This document shows positions 59,835 through 64,000 of a stretch of DNA of 64,000 nt, piece by piece; the first letter of the stretch is position 1; each line of letters starts with the position of its first letter. Below the pieces are notes generated by a model. That model had not been told where the DNA came from. It did no database searches and was given only the letters and a program-made list of their open reading frames with translations. Source of the stretch: Atrina japonica (lineage: Eukaryota > Mollusca > Bivalvia > Pterioida > Pinnidae); NCBI GenBank assembly GCA_030159075.1, contig BROG01000153.1, positions 857,501-921,500 of the forward strand. The letters run 5' to 3'. Made by a program: the position numbers and the translations under genes.

Positions 59835-62700
59835 AATTGTAGAAAACGACACAATATGGGTTATAGGCATATGCAACCGACATTTCCGGTTTTGCGTACT
59901 CAGCGCTTACGCACAAGTGGATATTAGGAGATAAATGACACTTTGATAGACTATTTATATATTGCTCTAAGTTTGAAATAGTTATAGGGACACAAATCAC
60001 ACAAATACTTTCACGGACATCTTTGTTAATAAAGCATCATATTCCAAGTCTCTTATCTCTTTTACAGTTTTAGTCGAGACTCGTGTTTGCGACGATGCTA
60101 CATCGATGGGCTAACATTGTCTTGATATTTCTAGGCTTGATGACTCATATTAATTACATAAACAATTACTGCAAGGATCAAATAGATAAAATAAGAATCC
60201 GTTAATTTGATAATTATTGAAGAATATTCATTTTAATTTTTTTAATTTCAGGTTTTATCAGGTTCAAAACGATCGACATCGTGTTATACCAAATACATCC
60301 AGCGTCAACAATGCGATGTGGCGATTTCAACCATAACGTGTACAGATTGAACACAAATAATTTGTGATGGACTTTTTTGTAATCATTATTATTATTTGAT
60401 TATATATCCTGGTGAGGAGAAGCCCGCTGGAAACGTGATAGGGAAATGTCAATACGTACATGCAATTGCGAATCAGAATCCGCATAATTTACTGTGGTGT
60501 AACAATATACAGAGCAAGAAGAAGAAGAATCTACTCAGACATACACCAGAAGAATGTGTAATCGTCAATACACCAGTGTTATGTATTACTTATTTATACT
60601 AAATGTCAATCTCTTGAGCTTTTATGCATTTCTTCTACCTTTTCCAGCAAGTTTTCCCTCGGGACATAATCTACAATTTTTTGCATGTCACTAAAATGTT
60701 ACAACTACTACACACATAGTCCCAGTGTTAGTTTTGTGTCTGTCTAACAGAGAAGAAAACACCTCGCATATTATAAATAGAGGCTTTGACAAGCCAAAAC
60801 AGCTCACCTGGCAAAAATTCGTGCTATGATTTTTTTTCCTACTACAAATGAAATTTTCAGATTAATTTTGTTGTTTACAGGTTTATAAACTTAACATCAT
60901 GACTTATGTTGGTTCAAAGATGCCAAAAATGTGATTAGATGGGAAATAACTCCTGAAAGGGGTTAATATTAAGGAATTACTAATAGGTGTTTTCCTTGAC
61001 GGAATATTGTTTGGTTGTTTCATTCTAACTATCAGAGATTTTCCAAATAACAAAATTCGTAGAGATAACCTACAAAAGGGCTGTAACTCTTGTAAATGGT
61101 AATATATCAATTATTTTACGTTGTATTTAAGGTTTGGACATTTTGATAGCTTTTTTTTAAATTCCTATCTACAATTATATCTATATCTGGGTCTGTTTAC
61201 GCAATCGTAATTCTGATGTTGCTTATATATTTTTCAAACTGCATTTCCCTTCTCTTTCTGTGTCATATTATACACATTTTAAAGTCATTCTACAATTTTG
61301 ACATCCTTTTGTCAGGTGAGCTAAAATAAACGAGAATAACCTTTTGGAGGACCAAATGTCTTGAAATATGTAAAAATAAAATAGTTATTGTAGTCTTCAG
61401 TAGTTAAGTGTGTGTGCGTGCGTGTGTGTGTGTGTGTGTGCGTTGATAAGTGATTTTGATATTCTTGGCATTCTCAGAATGTAAGTATAATGACATTTCT
61501 ACATTTACCAGATAAAAATGCATATTTGATTCAGAACCAGAGTCGTCATAATTTTTAGTCAGAACCAGAGTCGTCATATTTTAGGGTAACATATGACAAA
61601 ATGATGATAATAATATAATTAGAAAGATTAATATAATTGTCATTGATATTATTATTATTTCTATCAATAAAATATTTCTCACTTTCATATGACACATCTA
61701 AGCCGGATTTTATCAACTCAGAACTATTTTCTCACTGTATTAGTATGTTAATATATGGTTATTCAACATAACAACTTCCTCATGACAATCGGAAGAATCG
61801 GCTATTTCTGAGTCACGAAAGTGACAGCTCTGATGACCGAAAAGATCACGACCTTAGAAAACCTAGCTTAACTTAGCGACACGTATTACCATGAAACGAC
61901 GAGGTTTCCATTGGACTTTGGTTGGCAATTTTCATCTGTTGGTTAATAAAGGACAATAATGGATATAACTTATTATTTCGGCGATTTCTTTTTGTGCAGA
62001 TTATGTGTATAGGCGCGTGAAGCATGGAAAATTGGTGTGCGATATAGGCTATATTGTAATTTCATATATGATAAAATATTGCGGGGCGGATTCAGACGTT
62101 GCCGCAGAGGGAGTGCGTTCTCTAAAGTTGACAAAATGTGTAAAACCTTTATTTTTTCTATAAAAATGTGGAAAAATTATTACAAATTACCAAAATTTTC
62201 ACACCTAAATACGCTCGGCGAAAACATTCTAACAGCTCGCGCCCTTCAAACTTGAAATCCTTGATCCACCTCTGGTATTTATTAGTGAAGAATAACAACA
62301 AGGCTTTAGTAAGAAAAAATCGTATTATGATTACCTTCAATTTGTGTTAACATAAAGACTTACAAAAGTTTAGGACCGACAACTCTTGTAGAAATTGCCA
62401 TCCCTCCTGACATAAGTATTTGAAATAACTATAGAATGTACAAACAGAATTCCTAATTCACGAGTTATTAGTGGATTTATTAGTTTCATTTCTAGTTCAT
62501 AATCTCCATGAACATTAAAGTTACCCAAAACTTTGTACATGAATACCTACTAATTGTAATGTTTTGTATTGCATTTTTTTAAGAAAATGTTTTATTAAAT
62601 AAAACGAACTAAAATTCATTTTGTTGTCATCAAGTTGTGTGTTTTAGAAGTGATTGTCACAGCAACTAAGTTGTCTTAGACAATGATAGCGGAGTGCACA
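59835..62700. other. AT-rich DNA, nothing firmly recognised
   Basis: A short TG run at about 61409-61442, and a direct repeat of CAGAACCAGAGTCGTCATA at about 61535 and 61562. Frames near 62037-62350 have no coding character; CTTGATCCACCTCTGG near 62260 looks like a dispersed-repeat edge. Confidence 0.4.
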
Positions 62701-62709
62701 ACAATCTCA

Positions 62710-62771
62710 TGCACAGAGTTGTCGGTCCTTGCACTGGCAATCAAGAGTGCAATGACCGACAACTCTGTGCA
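62710..62771. repeat. Strong hairpin, 26-bp arms
   Basis: Left arm TGCACAGAGTTGTCGGTCCT plus TGCACT (62710-62735) and complementary right arm (62746-62771), one mismatch and a 10-nt loop. GC-richer than its surroundings. Confidence 0.92.
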
Positions 62772-62807
62772 AAGAGGTCGAGTCCACAAATGAGTATATT
62801 CAGAACC

Positions 62808-63113
62808 GGGATTTACTAAATTTACTCAATACTCAGGCTAGACTTTTATTTCACTATTTCGACTATAAAGTCGTTTGTAATACACATTATTATTTTTCAT
62901 CATTCACATAAAAAACGTGGGTCACACTTATTAGTTTCATTTTTTATATATATTTCTGAAGTTTTCTGAATTAGCAATGATTTTCATCATTATTTTCCAT
63001 TGTATGCCATTAATATTCAAACATGCCGAGTCGCAGTATAAATTTTACACATAAAATCAAGAAAATAAATTGAGCTTGAGTACTGAGTAAATTTAGTAAC
63101 TTTGGGTCCAGTA
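62808..63113. mobile_element. MITE family M1, most complete copy
   Basis: Terminal inverted repeats TTACTAAATTTACTCAATAC (62813) and complement AGTACTGAGTAAATTTAGTAA (to 63099), two mismatches in 27 bp; about 300 bp overall with a TTTCATCATTATTTTCCATT interior. No transposase. Confidence 0.83.
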
Positions 63114-63114
63114 C

Positions 63115-64000
63115 AAGGTTCCAGGTAAACACGTCAGCAAATATTCTTTGCTTGGTCTACTATGACAAACAGAATCGTCACACACGAGTAGTATAAGCAC
63201 TATTCAAGTTTTATGTCGGAGGGCCGACGATCACAGAACACTCGCAGAAACATTCAGAATCCAACATTTCATAAAAAGCTGTATTTATTTTTTTCGTAAT
63301 TGTCTGTAGTAAAATGTAAATTGTAGGTATACACTAATAAAACGTCTGATATCGTAGTAACCAACATCAAGGATTTTTGTTGCAGAATTTTGACTTTAAA
63401 TGTAAGGCTGTTTTATGATTCTGGCACCGAAAGTGACGGCCACTGTCACTATTGTTCTACCACGAAAAATTGACACATCTTTATATACACGGCGAGTCTA
63501 AATTAAATAAAAATAGGGATGACAGGTTATAGCTCTACCAGATAAATTGGCACATGTTTACAAACACGATGAGTCTAAATTTGATAATAACAGGGGTGAC
63601 ATGCAAGTTTGTGGTATAAACATTTCACAGCTTCAATGTTGCATGGAATCATATGGTGAGAAATGGTGAAATGTTTAACCTTTGTATCCCTATTTTTGAA
63701 AATAGACAATTAGTATACTGTTTTGGTTTTTGACAAAACCCGGATATGCCAATTTATCTTGATAGATTTATACGCTTGTGCAAAAAATATGTGATTGCTC
63801 CTACGAGATGTGGATTCAGGCGGAGACGCAGTGGACGCACACCACTAAAGTTTGCAAAACATGTAACGTGTAATAATTATTATAAAAAGTTATTACAAAA
63901 AAATGATAAAATAAATAATTCAATCTAATTAAAAAACCTCTACGCGACATATCAGTCGACAGGAGCGGTAAAAGACCCGGTATTTCATTAGACTGATTGC
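63115..64000. other. Unassigned DNA with a ~78-bp duplication
   Basis: CGGCGAGTCTAAATT...GGGATGACAGG (from about 63459) repeats as CGATGAGTCTAAATT...GGGGTGACATG (from about 63537). No gene recognised; the frame at 63746-63928 has no known domain. Confidence 0.5.

Overview
The window is AT-rich animal DNA with intron-split genes, many long microsatellites and a dense mix of short mobile elements. The tRNA-headed SINEs ending in a CTCCATATGAGTGAAA-type tail, the Penelope-like (PLE) reverse transcriptase relic with hammerhead-ribozyme sequences, and the protein families present point to a lophotrochozoan, most likely a bivalve mollusc. That placement is inference; genus cannot be read from the sequence.

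Four host genes are visible. (1) Minus strand, 11237 to 313, running off the left edge: a secreted EMI-domain plus collagen-repeat protein. I assembled it from six short exons whose splice phases all match (2-2-1-0-1). Only the last two lie in a sizeable open frame. (2) Plus strand, 30478-35452: a flavin-containing monooxygenase (senecionine N-oxygenase-like) with the FAD and NADPH motifs, but two in-frame stops and a coding block that appears lost where a PLE tail fragment sits. It is probably a pseudogene. (3) Minus strand, 41734-39698: a two-exon inward-rectifier K+ channel (Kir). (4) Plus strand, 55291-56532: a second, intronless Kir. The two Kir genes are paralogues transcribed away from each other across about 13.5 kb.

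The rest is repeat landscape. 0-11 kb: introns of the EMI-collagen gene with microsatellites, a 33-bp tandem array and nested SINEs. 12-20 kb: truncated PLE tails, a SINE and a frameshifted PLE reverse transcriptase. 20-24.4 kb: polypurine and GATA tracts, then a 2.8-kb satellite built from TCTCAC/GTGAGA inverted motifs. 25-29 kb: unannotated AT-rich DNA with a roughly 450-bp direct duplication. 30-36 kb: the FMO pseudogene with PLE and hammerhead elements in its introns, followed by a 3x32-bp higher-order repeat. 37-39 kb: a MITE nested in a PLE tail and a 60-bp-arm foldback. 42.7-44.2 kb: a LINE relic. 46-50 kb: AT microsatellites, foldbacks and two opposed SINEs. 51-64 kb: SINE/MITE nest, the second Kir, minisatellites, and a strong 26-bp-arm hairpin at 62.71-62.77 kb.

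The most notable system is at 23566-24000. Two identical 73-bp segments exactly 362 bp apart each carry hammerhead core sequence, and the second is a complete fold (6-bp stem I, CTGATGA, stem II, GAAA, 3-bp stem III, GTC cleavage site). This is the layout of a metazoan retrozyme, whose transcript would be cut into a 362-nt RNA able to circularise. Related hammerhead-bearing copies lie beside the PLE and antisense in an FMO intron, which fits (inference) PLE machinery mobilising ribozyme elements. Activity is unproven; the first base pair of stem II is an A-A mismatch.
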